A stretch of 64,000 bases of DNA from Pythium myriotylum (lineage: Eukaryota > Oomycota > Peronosporomycetes > Pythiales > Pythiaceae). Every line of letters starts with the position of its first letter. The stretch's first letter is position 1. The notes under the pieces were generated by a model that had not been told where the DNA came from, did no database searches, and worked only from the letters and a program-made list of their open reading frames with translations. The translations under genes were made by a program, and so were the position numbers. Location of the stretch: the NCBI GenBank assembly GCA_023091665.1, contig JALJCQ010000018.1:868001-932000 (forward strand), written 5' to 3'. This document shows positions 11,101-21,400 of this stretch, in pieces.

Positions 11101-12936
11101 GCAAGCAAGCTTCATCTTGGATTTGAGGTGATGCGACGTGCGCGACAAACAGAGTTTTCATACCTGTTTAAAGCGTACAAGTGGTGGCAGGGCGTAAAGA
11201 AAGCTTGGGCTTCATCCACTTGGGCTAGTCAGTTATTCGTAACGTCTCGTGACAAGCGAGCTAGCGTGTCCCGTGGCTACACCCGACGCTTTTCAACGCT
11301 TAGCCTCTCAGGAATGCATCGTGAGTCAACAGGTCGGTCGGGTGAGGTCGGCCCTGTGTTGACCGCAGCGCAAGATGAAGGTGAGATCTTCTTCAACCTG
11401 TTGTCCCGTTGGTATCGCATTTGGGAGTGCTTCGTCGTCTTAAACGCCATGCTCTATGCTATCTCCCTGCCATACTTCGTGGCTTTCTGTTCACGCACAA
11501 GAACCGAGACGTGGTCGCGTGGACTGAAGCACTGGATTGCGTTTGCATGCTTAATGGACGTGTTTTGTCTTGTGGACTTAGTGCTCAAGTACACGACCTT
11601 TCAAGGGGTCATGGAAATGAACAATGAGAAGTTTAACGAAGCTTCCCCGCGAGTCCCGGTAGATACGCCTAAGAAGCTCCGCGTCTCGGGATATTTCGTT
11701 TTGGATATGTTTGCTGCACTTCCATTCGACCTGTTGCTGTTCTTGCCCCCGCTGCACCCCATGACGCATTCGCTTTGGTACTACCTTGCTCTTTTTCAGT
11801 TCAACAAGATTTTTCGAATTTATCAAGCAAAGGAAGCCAGCGAAAGACTTGCCCAGTTCATGGCGTACGACCTAAACCTTCCGGTGCACGACCGAACACT
11901 TCGCTTCATCCGATCTGTTGGTGCGTACTTACTCGCTGGCCACTGGATTGCCTGTTTTTGGTTCCGCACGAGTCTCCACGCTTACGAGCACTCGCCAACG
12001 TCATGGCTGTCGACTCAGCATATGCTAGCTATGGATGAGTTTACGACGCTCGCAGATATTCCTGACATCCGCCGCTACTTACGTGCGGCGCACTTTGCTG
12101 CGGGATCAATAACCACAGTCTTCTACGGCGACATTGCGTCCAGCAACATCCTCGAGACTGTTGCCGAGATCGGTGTCATCTTGCTCAGTATTTTTGTATT
12201 TGGGATGGTTGTTGGTGCACATAGCGAACACCTCGAGTCCAAGTACAAGCACCGTATGCAATTCGAGCAGAACCTGACGGAGCTGTACTACTATCTGAAG
12301 AATAACGATGTCCCCCAGTCGGTACGCCATCGTCTTAAGACCTACTACATGAACACTTGGCTCAGGTTCCATGGTCACGATGACTTCGAAGGCGTCCAGG
12401 GGCTATCCACCCTGCTCGTTGAGGACATCGCGCAGCTCACTTTGCGCAAGTTCGCATCCAAGGTGTCGATCCTCAAGGCCTGCGACGAGTGCTTCCTTCG
12501 CGCACTATTAACATGTCTGAAGAATGTGATCTGCTCGCCAAACGAGCCGGTCGTTCGCAAGGGCGACGTGGATCGGAGTATGTACTTCATCGCCCGCGGC
12601 AAGATCATTGTCGAGGGCAAGGGATTTCAGCTGGTCAAGGAGGAAGGAGATTTTTTTGGCGAGCTCTCGCTGCTGTACGGCATCCCTCGCTCAGCCACGT
12701 GCTCGTCACTTGGGACGAGCCTGCTGTATGTCCTCGAGTGGCACGCGTACGAGGCACTCCTGAAGGACTACCCCGAGTACCGCCACGTGAACCGACGCGA
12801 GTGGGTCATCGTGAGCACAGTACTACAAGCCGGCGAGTCGCGCTTCCGCTCGATCATCGACCTCGTCTCTCGCATGGACTCGACGAGCTGGATCCAAATC
12901 GACGCCATCATCAAGAAGGCCAAGAGCTTGAAGTGA
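5113..12936 (+). CDS. Four-module cyclic-nucleotide-gated/voltage-gated cation channel (pseudo-tetramer), paralogue 1
   Basis: Intronless, 2607 aa from the ATG at 5113; an ATG at 5248 (45 aa shorter) is equally possible. Four consecutive S1-S6 channel units, each followed by a C-linker and a cyclic-nucleotide-binding-like domain. Numbered from 5113: module 1 S1 ~87, filter TVGYYD at 363, CNBD ~504-580; module 2 S1 ~655, filter TVGYGD at 920, CNBD ~1060-1140; module 3 S1 ~1211, filter TLVGSRE at 1413, CNBD ~1553-1633; a basic, Ser-rich linker of ~455 aa; module 4 S1 ~2103, filter TVFYGD at 2335, CNBD ~2475-2556. S4 segments carry Arg every third residue in modules 1-3 (FRLLRILRLR in module 2); module 4 S4 is weak. 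Phosphate-binding cassettes look sound only in modules 3 (FGEVAFF..RIAS) and 4 (FGELSLLYGIPRSAT). Expected in a membrane; ion selectivity is uncertain. Confidence 0.88.
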   Translation: MYGRGISFVSQRWESQGRASFAVPTPGGRGQQRGSRPGIRPRSTTMTIANHARAAVGAHDPMTMGHIDLFAFLKPFRRWYRRKRHALYLTMLVFELVYIFATIPLRVAFFFDPYGSDRDKGWTNALTIYTTFDLLTEISSIASVREIFNARRRALAAFALDAGNVHVNPRNRRHQRGRAAVNEKEELQPSKKSSLVVAWSLNTLVPSSKEQYNIRRPLLYEAIAIVPIELLAIALGPNWLHMLRMLKVFRLHRVRGCLKELKKLHARRPMVQLLDFTGNALLFKRVLSGLALCHWIACAYMALAHWECGLSFKLCIRGVDQNNHTITNPRRFTCWAIEDQLVGASPLRKYARAVYWSARTLITVGYYDVTPVTDLETAFGIVIQIVGAVFSTSLIATFLFVFRYLNARKQAFMTHVDEAKEYMKMSHIPDDVNESVISFYRNVWQAHNGLSQDEVTSRLPEHLRVGVLKVLVAQRIHAVAFLAKESEEFINTLALKVELCVYSPKDWIIEKVPDGMFFVLRGNVMLEIVGQTQPRHVKAGEHFAEFALLLAGKSDERARATTYSELYKLSQSWFRETLDLFYGAVGGQKQLESMRAMLNRRDQQQQKMKRLFGRSVGDFQRSVSSRGELGTRRNTHLSWFLPGSGFRRWWEHFRLLALTFVAYEVPFFIVFDTAEFPFMETPIINIQSITSVMVEVFFTVDFVLRSWYFAYIDSMSMIPVTDSTYIFQHYKDNGMLIDLISIIPVATILEFMYGAQWMLIVPAFRLLRILRLRHLASSIQEISHVRRLSSQVQTAITLVISVTLTIHVTGCFWFLMARLGMSEQDFQEENAHTLTRPDCLRFATLHGNCSWALFDAYGQVGHGFPFLSKTELASNSSTMSASHRRLSSAPGSASLPTESSYTSKFAYLRSIYWAIAALTTVGYGDIVAFSTEESFFAALWVFFGGIINYAVVAAMSNIISNLTAASRHHMEKMNLMNTVLAHYGISDEVRHQVRRFYYQQYYIQRVASEAKLLARLPQQLRHRISLTLHAESITKLSLFVDFGHERLLHDLTGLFRRGVYQRGDVLVQDSTICDEILVVVSGRGNIFCRRTAFAAPVGAFGPGSCCGVSEMLLRVKSPTFAIATTVVEVSAISYQAYQVSIEGRYPNEATALEAKALEYYEAEARALDAIADNMKKCDKLRRCIDRCTSMFAETRELTSVQQHRKSQTRFYWDILITLVNTYFAFQITFRVPFLKTLRGSGKYLLVMTDVVGDFLLATDIVLKLYYFECDEGFQNILSRAEKNANYAHHYLKQDLWSMLPLYYVGENFFWMSVLRLPRLIRIRQIPGAIDSLIVRIQQRVTAVEDVSAYLAPVKLLLILLFAAHTCACVFYWISTMDENANSWIHHDHVVHEAHNSIPVLYLRGYYWALTTLTLVGSREIVPLDVPGTLFASLTCLCCTFVVGHIVGELSDMILEMDKAKKELHERESSFEQFAKDHNLPASVRTRVVHYLKFQHHHCKGLDIYETFHDLSRNLKTLLMMDLYGKSLRGLCIAPFLSEGLLRGLATRLKSELYIPGDNIIVEGDPGHKLFILKKGSAMVMWKSTGTAVATLKEGTIFGEVAFFLKGSKRIASVQATFSIELLVVDRRSWDTLMNSCELEERKLTEQTLVNWVKECLKGYNVMTVEIVKDIKSANQLAKPSNGLENHAPGALEERTLRLLLRQGSKKGLEVARSMNSGGSARSGLSAPLGSMFANRNLQKVYASSGFGADINGEKRALVTPAKTNPRRPSQRLLRLPLPLLKSSSMKNGTMQQLYPLAKDLKDLYTKRQLRDMEDECWRRYKVSILMSDTIVTRDTTMPRLPVAEASRTDSILASSILAAKAIVVDRNRRISALGMRKGSQAPLNPHRIVQRENPRISLNSSRHDGVTTDGMRFLANYRIVDIPIAAMVPQHKNHIQPQRTHDKGKSRAISDAEDLTARHVVQRRRMLKRTQSLPIFDHHFADIVREELKASNIKDYASKLHLGFEVMRRARQTEFSYLFKAYKWWQGVKKAWASSTWASQLFVTSRDKRASVSRGYTRRFSTLSLSGMHRESTGRSGEVGPVLTAAQDEGEIFFNLLSRWYRIWECFVVLNAMLYAISLPYFVAFCSRTRTETWSRGLKHWIAFACLMDVFCLVDLVLKYTTFQGVMEMNNEKFNEASPRVPVDTPKKLRVSGYFVLDMFAALPFDLLLFLPPLHPMTHSLWYYLALFQFNKIFRIYQAKEASERLAQFMAYDLNLPVHDRTLRFIRSVGAYLLAGHWIACFWFRTSLHAYEHSPTSWLSTQHMLAMDEFTTLADIPDIRRYLRAAHFAAGSITTVFYGDIASSNILETVAEIGVILLSIFVFGMVVGAHSEHLESKYKHRMQFEQNLTELYYYLKNNDVPQSVRHRLKTYYMNTWLRFHGHDDFEGVQGLSTLLVEDIAQLTLRKFASKVSILKACDECFLRALLTCLKNVICSPNEPVVRKGDVDRSMYFIARGKIIVEGKGFQLVKEEGDFFGELSLLYGIPRSATCSSLGTSLLYVLEWHAYEALLKDYPEYRHVNRREWVIVSTVLQAGESRFRSIIDLVSRMDSTSWIQIDAIIKKAKSLK

Positions 12937-13086
12937 GACCAGGATGTAGCCATCTAGGTCTCCATTTTGGCGAGGTCCACATCCATATTGAATAAACAGT
13001 TCTTGTGGACCATCCTTAACTTAATCGCAACTGATCTAGTTAACCTTGCCTTTCCCGAGAGTGGCTGGTGAGGAGAATTGGTGGAG

Positions 13087-15429
13087 ATGGAGGCCAAGGT
13101 GAGCTTCCACGTGCGCCGCTTCGTGCGCGAGTGCGAGGAGCGCGGCGTGCGCCCGGGCGAGGAGACGGTCGTGGCGCATCTGCGGGAGACGTATCTCGAG
13201 TACCAGCGCAAGCCGCAGACCATTCTCAAGAAGATCGTCGGCAAAGTGCTCAAGAAGGCGCAGGCGCCGAGCGACGGCGCGTCGGCGGCCAAGCGCGCGC
13301 GAGACGAGGAAGACGACGAGGACGAGCGCGCCGCCGTGGAGATGGAGGCGCAGAGCGCGCTCAGCAAGGCCTCCAACTCGCTCAACAACGCCATCCGCAA
13401 GAACTACGCCGTGCAGGCCGCCGCGGCCGCCCCCACGACCGACAACAGTGAGAAGCCCGCGAAGAAAGCCAAGGTGCGCCAGCGCTCCGAGGCCAAGCGC
13501 AGCAGTGCCGCCGAAGGAGACGACGTCGGTGGAGACAGCAAGGGCTTCATCGTGTCGAGGCCCACGACGCGGTACTCGGACTTCGGCGGCGTCAACGCCA
13601 TCCTCCAGGAGGTCAAAGAACTCATCGAGTACCCACTCACACACCCCGAGGTCTACATGCACCTGGGTGTCGAGCCCCCTCGTGGCATCCTGCTCCACGG
13701 ACCGCCGGGCACGGGCAAGACGATGCTCGCGAACGCGATCGCCGGTGAGTCGGGCGCGTGCTTCCTGCGCATTTCGGCCCCTGAGATCGTCTCGGGCATG
13801 TCGGGCGAGTCGGAGCAAAAGCTGCGCGAGCTCTTTGACGAAGCCATCGCGAACGCGCCGTCCATCATCTTCATCGACGAGATCGATGCCATCACCCCCA
13901 AGCGAGAGACCTCACAGCGAGGCATGGAAAAGCGAATCGTCGCACAGTTGCTCACGTCGACCGACTCGCTGAGCCTCGAGAACACGGGTGGCAAGCCCGT
14001 GCTCATCATCGGCGCGACCAATCGTCCGGACGCGCTCGACTCGGCACTGCGTCGTGCCGGTCGCTTTGACCGCGAGATTTGTCTGGGCATCCCGGACGAG
14101 GAGGCGCGCGAGCGGATCCTGCACGTGCTCTCGGCCAAGATGAAGCTGGCGGGCGACTTCGACTTCAAGCTCATCGCGCGCAAGACGCCGGGCTTCGTGG
14201 GCGCCGACCTGGTCTCGCTCACGAAGGAGGCTGCCGTGATCGCCGTCAATCGCATCTTCTCGACGATGCTCGTGCAGCAGAAGATCGACGACGCGGAGCG
14301 CGATGCGGCCGAGGACAAGTCCGATTCGCCCATGTCCGACGAAGCGACGAGCGCTGAGGCCACCAACGCCGCCGCCGCCGACTCGATCCGGTCCAAGGTC
14401 ACGCCGTTCACAGCCAAACAGCTCGCGCCGCTGAGCATCTCAATGGAGGACTTCTTGCAGGCCATCACCAAGGTGCAGCCGAGCTCGAAGCGCGAGGGCT
14501 TCGCGACCATCCCGGACGTGTCGTGGAGCGACATCGGCGCGCTCGCGTCCGTGCGCGAGGAGCTCGAGCTCTCGATCCTGCAGCCGATCCAGCACCCGGA
14601 GCGCTTCGAGGCGCTCGGGCTCAAGATGCCGGCGGGCGTGCTGCTCTACGGGCCGCCGGGCTGCGGCAAGACGCTGCTGGCCAAGGCGATCGCGAACGAG
14701 AGCGGCGCCAACTTCATCAGCATCAAGGGCCCCGAGCTGCTCGACAAGTACGTCGGCGAGTCGGAGCGCGCCGTGCGCCAGGTCTTCCAGCGCGCGCGCG
14801 CCTCGTCGCCCTGCGTCGTCTTCTTCGACGAGCTCGACGCGCTGGCGCCGCGCCGCTCGAGCGCCGGCGGCGACTCGGGCAACGGCGTGACCGAGCGCGT
14901 CGTGAACCAGCTTCTGACCGAGATGGACGGGCTCGACGCGCGCCGCAACGTCTTCGTGATCGCGGCGACCAACCGCCCGGACATCATCGACCCGGCCATG
15001 CTGCGTCCGGGCCGCCTCGACAAGCTGCTCTACGTGCCGCTGCCCGTGGCGAGCGACCGCGAGTCGATCCTCAAGACCGTGACCAAGCACTCGCGACTGG
15101 ACGCGGCCGTGCGCCTGGGCGACATCGCGCTCGACGCGCGCTGCGAAGGCTTCAGCGGCGCCGACCTCGCGGCGCTCGCTCGCGAAGCCGGCATCTCCGC
15201 GCTGCGCGAGCTCGGCGACCTGGGCTCGGCGACCGCCGAGGACCTGAGCATCAAGCACCGCCACTTCCTGCAGGCCTTCGACACGGTCTTCCCGTCCGTG
15301 TCGCGCGCCGACCAGCGGCTCTTTGAGAAGATGAAGAAGAACCTGCGCAAGACGCGCGCCGTGCTCACACAGGAGCCGGCCGAGCCTGCGCCGGCGACCG
15401 ACGGCGCGAGTGGGATGGAGGTCGCATGA
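13087..15429 (+). CDS. NVL: NVL/Rix7-type tandem AAA ATPase (60S ribosome biogenesis)
   Basis: Intronless, 780 aa, first ATG at 13087 (the frame is open a few codons upstream but without ATG). NVL/Rix7 is a nucleolar double-ring AAA unfoldase that strips assembly factors from pre-60S particles. The N-terminal ~90 residues form the small family-specific helical domain, followed by an acidic/basic NLS-like linker. D1 has GPPGTGKT at ~205, IIFIDEID and the NVL-typical APEIVSGMSGESEQKLRELF; D2 has GPPGCGKT at ~522, VVFFDELDA and the RPDIIDPAMLRPGRLDKLLY stretch. It lies between two convergent channel paralogues; its stop is only 40 bp from the stop of the second. Confidence 0.93.
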   Translation: MEAKVSFHVRRFVRECEERGVRPGEETVVAHLRETYLEYQRKPQTILKKIVGKVLKKAQAPSDGASAAKRARDEEDDEDERAAVEMEAQSALSKASNSLNNAIRKNYAVQAAAAAPTTDNSEKPAKKAKVRQRSEAKRSSAAEGDDVGGDSKGFIVSRPTTRYSDFGGVNAILQEVKELIEYPLTHPEVYMHLGVEPPRGILLHGPPGTGKTMLANAIAGESGACFLRISAPEIVSGMSGESEQKLRELFDEAIANAPSIIFIDEIDAITPKRETSQRGMEKRIVAQLLTSTDSLSLENTGGKPVLIIGATNRPDALDSALRRAGRFDREICLGIPDEEARERILHVLSAKMKLAGDFDFKLIARKTPGFVGADLVSLTKEAAVIAVNRIFSTMLVQQKIDDAERDAAEDKSDSPMSDEATSAEATNAAAADSIRSKVTPFTAKQLAPLSISMEDFLQAITKVQPSSKREGFATIPDVSWSDIGALASVREELELSILQPIQHPERFEALGLKMPAGVLLYGPPGCGKTLLAKAIANESGANFISIKGPELLDKYVGESERAVRQVFQRARASSPCVVFFDELDALAPRRSSAGGDSGNGVTERVVNQLLTEMDGLDARRNVFVIAATNRPDIIDPAMLRPGRLDKLLYVPLPVASDRESILKTVTKHSRLDAAVRLGDIALDARCEGFSGADLAALAREAGISALRELGDLGSATAEDLSIKHRHFLQAFDTVFPSVSRADQRLFEKMKKNLRKTRAVLTQEPAEPAPATDGASGMEVA

Positions 15430-15469
15430 GGAGGCCCTCTGTGTGTATTGTTTAAATAGACTGCTTTGC

Positions 15470-18400
15470 CTAGGACGCGTCGTGGTCGCTGAAGTCGTGC
15501 ACCTGCGTCGTCGTGAGCGACCGGCGCTGCCGCCGCTTGCTGAGCGCCGGTGTGAGCGGGCGCGCGCCGTCGTCCGAGGCGTCGCCGCCGCCGTCCTCGG
15601 CGTCGAGCGCGTCGCCCGCGCGCGCCGTCTCGAGCCCCGTGAGCTGCTTGAGGCGCTTGCGCGCGCCCGCTCGCGCGCGGTGGATGATGAACTTGGCCTG
15701 CAGCGAGTCGACGTGGTCCAACTGCGCGAGCAGCTCCATGGTCGCCTTGTAGACGAAGGACCGCGCGACCTCCTCGTCGAGCACCGCCGAGACGCTCACG
15801 GCCGTGGTCGCGTCGCCGCTCGTGAGCGACTGCACGGCGGCGCCGAGCGAGAGCGAGTGGAGCAGCGACGTGAGCACGGACGGCGGCGGCTCGGTCGTGG
15901 TCCACTCGGCGCGGTTCTTGGCGCGGTACTCGGGGAACTCGAGCAGCAGCTCCTCGTACGGCTGCTCGTCGAGGCGGTAGAGCTCCGAGACCGTGAGCGC
16001 GATGCACGTCTCGCCGCGCGGGATGCCGTAGAGCAGCGCGAGCTCGCCGAAAAAGTCGCCCTTCTCCTTCGTGGCCTCCGACTTGTCGCGCTTGACGAGC
16101 ACGCGGCCGTCCGAGATGAAGTACATGGACCGGTCGACGTCGCCGCGGATCACGACCTCCTCGTTCTCGCTGCAGACGACGTACTGCAGCTTCACGAGCA
16201 GCGCGCGCAGGAAGTGGACGTCGAGCGCGTGGAAGATGGACACTTTCCAGGCGAAGCGGTGGAGCGTGGCGTAGACCACGTCCTCGTGGAGCGCGCGCGA
16301 GATGCCGGCGACGGCCTCGAACTCGTCCTCTCCGTTGCGGCGTCTCCAGATGGACGCGTAGTACTGCTTGATCTGCTTCTTGAGCAGCTTGGGCACGTTG
16401 TTCTGGAGCAGGTAGTGCTGCAGCTCACTCAGGTTCTGCTCGAAGAGCGCCTCGCGCCGCGAGTGGGCCTCGAGCAGCTCGCCGTGCGCGCCCACGAGCA
16501 CGCCGTAGATGTAGATGCTCCACGTGATGAACGCCATCTCCACGAGCAGCTCCAGCAGGTTGAGCGACGCAATGTCGCCGTACCAGAGCGTCGTGATCGA
16601 GTTGAGCGCAAAGTGCATCGACCGAAGGAACTTGCGCGTGAGCGAGATGCTCGCGAGGTCGAAGCTGTGCGACGTCGCACCCGAGAGCCGACGGTGGCTC
16701 GAAGGCGCCCCTGCCCCCGAATTGTCGATCGCGAACGCGAGCATGCCCGGGTACGCCATCCACGAGGCCGCGAACTCGTGCGTGGCCTGCTCGCTCACGG
16801 CGAACCACATGCACGCCATCCAGTGGCCCATGAGCACGTAGGACGCGAGCGACCGAAGGAAGTTGAGCTGCGCCTCCGCGATGGGCACCTTGAGGTCGTA
16901 GAGTGCGTACTGCGCGACGCTCTCCGACAGATCAGGGATGTGGCGCGCCAGCAACACCTTATTGAGCCGCAAGAAGCTCAGATGCAACCACTTGTCGCGG
17001 TACGCGAGCTTGCTCCACGCTGAGACGCCGCCGATAGCGAAGGCGAAGAGCTCAAGCGGTAGCACGGCCACCACGTCCAGCGCGAGTCCGTCGTAGCGTG
17101 GCACCGTGAGCGACATCGAGGCGAACGCGGCTGCAAGCCGGCTGCGCACATGGCTATGGTGGTGGTGGTGGTGGTGGTGGTGCTTGCGGTGGCTCGCGCG
17201 CGCGTGCTCGAGCTGGGCGCGTGCCCGCCGCATACGAACGGCGACGTCCACGGTGCAGAGGAAGTCCAGGCAGTACTCGATGCCCGACCACACCTTGAGC
17301 CCCGGGAGCAGCTGAAGATCGTGCCGGAAGCAAACCTTGAGCGGTGTGACGAGAGCATGGTAGAGCGCGACCAGCAGCATCAGCAGATCCCAGCTCTTAC
17401 TGCATCTCCGTACAAGCAGCCGGAAGCTCTCGGCCGCGGCGTCCATCTTGGCGGTGGTACCACGCTGCTTCTGCTGCTGCGCACGCTGCCACCGGATGGA
17501 CGAGTGGCGCTTGGCGCTCACGCTGCTCGGTCTCAGCAGCTGCAGCGTAGAGACGAGCATGGAGGCTCGCTGCGGTCTCACGGGAGCCTGGGGCGTCATT
17601 GTGTGTTGCACGTCGCTCTCGCCCGCGTCGTGGGACGAGTCGGTCGACTCGGCGTCTCCAGTCCAGCGTCGGAAGCGTCGGTAGAGGTGGTAGAGCGAGG
17701 AGAACTTGGGACGGCGGCTGCGCTGGAGGATGTCGAATGTGATGCCGACGTTTGCGAGCAGCATGCTCTCCATGCCCATCGCGGCACCACGACGTGTGTG
17801 GCTCTTGTGTTCTTCCTGGCGCTTGACCGTCGCGAAGTACTTGCGATCGAAGTGCGGCAGCGAGAGACAACGCTTCATGCGTCGTAGCATCGCCGCGCGT
17901 TGCAGAGTCTCCTCTGTCGTCGCCTCGGGCGCCGCGTTGACGGACACGGCGCGCGTTAGAAGGAGACGTCCAGACTGCTGGGACTCCATGCGCTTAACTG
18001 GAACGTCCGTCAAGGTCACTGTATGGTTCGTTGCAATGAAGAGCCGCTGGTCATCAGGTTTTGGTGCTGATGCCTGGAACGTCGACGGTCGTCGGCCTAG
18101 GCGATCGTCGGTGTGGAACGTGTGGATCCTCTTCACCGCTAGCTCAGTTTTCTCAGGAACATGGAGAGGTTGGCGGCCGCGCGGCGCCTGCACGGAGCTG
18201 CGGTGGGAGTGCCGATGCGCCGATGAAACCCTTCGAGATTGTTGCTCGCACGCTTGTTGCTGCTGTGCACGTGCTCGCGCAAGCTGGATTAGCTCGTCCA
18301 TCAGGTCCGTCACGGTGTGCTGTAGCGTCGCCATGTACCGGAAGCGGCGCCAGCTCTCGCTCTCGAGCAAGTGAAGATGATGGTTGTCCAGGTGCGGTGC

Positions 18401-21400
18401 TACGTGCTTGTTGACAGGATTCACGTCAACATAGAACTGGCCGAAGTTGAGATCTACAGTCTTCAGCGCCTTTCTGTGCTTCTGCTGCTGATGCACCGAC
18501 GCGGAGACGCCAATTTGCGGCCTCTCTCGATGCGAACGGCGGTAGTCAAAGTTAGTTGATGTGGCAGACCGACCAGCATCATTGTGGCTCGCGAGCAAGT
18601 CTTCAAGTTGCGCGGCGTGCTTGTCAGCACGCGAAAGCAAGTACTTAGCCTTCTTTTCAAGGATCAGCCGCTCGGGCGTGAGGAAGGATCGCACGTGGCT
18701 GCCCCTAACGTGCTTGAGCACCCGGTTCTTGACTGGTGCCATCATGCCTTGGAGGTTCTCCATAATCTTGCGCTGCATCAGGTGGCGGCTGGTGCGCTTG
18801 GCCACGTTCAGCGCGCTCTCCTGGTAGCTCAAGAGACGGTCCTTGACCCAGTCCAGAATCGCGTGCATGGCGTACTGTTGAACGTTGTTCTCGTCGCTAC
18901 TTCCACTCCAGAGCTCGTTCCAAGCGTGCTTGGCGATGTACAAAACCTCGCACGACGTCGTGGCCTTGACCGTCGCGAGACGGCGCTGAGTGGGCAAGAA
19001 GAAGGCGATCTCACCAAAGAGGCAGCCCTCCATGAGCAGCGCCACGCTGGTGGACGACTCAGACCAGAGTACGGCTGCGAGTCCTGTGCGCATGATGCAG
19101 AACCGAGTGCCGAAAGTGTCCTCGACCACAATGTCATCTCCAGGAATGAAGAGCTCGGTGTTCAGACGTAGTGAGAGGTTGTTCACCTGCGCATTTGTGA
19201 GGAAGCGACTGATGGGGAGCTTTGCGATCGACGAACCGTATATCTCGTGCATGAGCTTGAGTTTAAGGTTCGCCGACATGTCGTTGACAGCCTCGCTCAG
19301 CTCTTTTCCTTCCGCGTGGTCGAACTGTGTTTTGAAAAAGAAGCTCACGCGGCTCTGCAGCGTTTCGGAAAGCTCATGTTCTTTCGCAAACCGCTCAAAG
19401 ATGTCGATGCGCTCTTTGTACTCTTTCGCTTCCTTATCCATGTCTAGAATGAGCTCAGACAGCTCACCGAGGATGAAGCCCATGATAAACGTTGTGCCCA
19501 GGCACGTCGTGGTCGCCCAGAGGGTCCCTGAGATGTCTCGTGACACAATCTCGCGTGAGCCAACGAGCGTGAGTGAGGTGAGCGCCCAGTAGAAACACCG
19601 CACGTAGAGTGCCATGAGAGAATAGTCGTACTCTTGGAGGATATGGTCGTGGCTCATCCAGCAGTGAGTTGGGTCGCTCACGCATTCGTGCTCCGAAATC
19701 ATGAAGAAAACGCATGCGGCATAGTGTACACCGAGCATCAGGAAGAAGAGCAATTTGAGCGGGCCGAGGTATGCCGATATATTCTTGGACGCAAAGGTCT
19801 GCTGGATGAGGATGATTGTGTCGTCGATGTAGGCCCAAAGGTCGAAGCACCGCAGTAGGCGCGGGATACGGCAGAGACTGGACGCGAGCGGTGCTGACTC
19901 TTTCATGTAGTAGAGCGGTAGCGACGCCAGTAAATCCCGCTTGAAATGTCGACCCTTGCGATAGCTTGAGTTCATCTCTGCGCGTGTGAGCAAGTTGTCC
20001 AGTCCGACTTCTTCACAGTCGAAGTAGTAGAGTTTGAGGTAGATGTCAGCGGCGTAGTACGCGTCGCAGATTAGGTCAACGATGACGAAAGTGTGAAAGT
20101 CGGCCCCCGTCATCTCGATGTGTGCGTGAAAGGCGATGCGGAAAATGATCTTGAAGGCGCTGTAAATGTTCCAGAACGTAAGTATTAAATTCCACACGCC
20201 CATGACGCTCGACCTCACAGCGTCAGCATCACGCGACTTCGGCAACGATAGCCACGCTCGTCCGCTGGTAGGAGAACTGGAGTCATCCATGGCTTGGTGC
20301 TCTTTCTGGTAGAATAGACTCGGTGTAGAAAGCACGTGAGTCTTAAGTTTGAAGATGCTCAACAGGTTCTTGGTGATCTTCTTCTGGCGCGCCATGTCTT
20401 CGAGCCACGCGTCGTGCGCCTCGTCTGTGATGTCGGCCATTTCGTCTTCAAACTTGCGCAGGATCACATCGAAGTGCTCTCGCGCCATGACAGACGCATG
20501 GATAGCCGAGGCGGCAACCAGCGTCACTGTGTGCGGTCTCCGCAGCAGAAACTCGTTGACGCCGTAGCAGTCACCGCCTACTAGAGCTCCCACCGGGCAT
20601 TTGGATATAGCCTGCAGAAACATGTTGACTTTGCCGTGCGAGAGTACAAGAAACTCTTTGCAAACGTCACCTTCAATGCATAGCGTCTCCCCATTCTGGT
20701 ACGTACGGTGGCGAAATTTGCCCGTCACTTCTTCAAGGAACTCGCGGCTCGCCGAATCGAACAGTGGCACGCGTTTGGTCGCCTCCGAGTGCAGCAGCGA
20801 TGAAATCTGGTAGCAGAGCTGATCGGGAAGATGCATGAGTAACTGTGACTCGTACGCGTTCTTGCGCGTCTTAAACTGGTGGTGATAGAACCGGCGGATC
20901 TCGCCTCGCAGAGACTCGGAGATGCCTAGGTGCTCCATCAGGCTGTTGAGTGTGTTGAGCTTGTCGACATGGTGATGCTGGGCGGCGAGAAGGTTGGAGA
21001 TTGTGCTAGACATGGCGCCAACGATTCCAAAATTGAGGATACCACTCACGAAGATCCACACGGCGGCAAAGTAGCTCTCGGCAGTGGAGAAAGCTACGAT
21101 GTCACCGTACCCCACGCCCGTAAGCGCGACGACAGCCCAGTAGATCGACCGGACGTAAGCAAACGTCGTCTGGTACCGCGACATCTTGTCTTCAAAAGGG
21201 AACCCGATGCCCAGATTCCCATAGCAATCATATCGAACCCACGAGCAATTTTGAAAGTGCGTTGCCATGTCAAGGCACTGCAGCCGCGTCATGTCAGTCA
21301 GCGCGCCGTGTGTCGGTTCCGGGGGCCCAACTCGCCGCGGGATCCATGCCATCTCGAACCAAAGGCACGCGACCAAGTGGAGTGTGAGCGTGACGCCCAG

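Noticed and set aside
14440..15264. Minus-strand frame antisense to NVL D2
   Set aside because: Same mirror effect; no domain, and NVL motifs are intact on the plus strand.
15410..17023. 537-codon plus-strand frame antisense to channel 2
   Set aside because: Arg/Val/Leu/Glu repetitive composition expected from reversing GC-rich codons; the minus strand clearly encodes channel module 4 and its CNBD.
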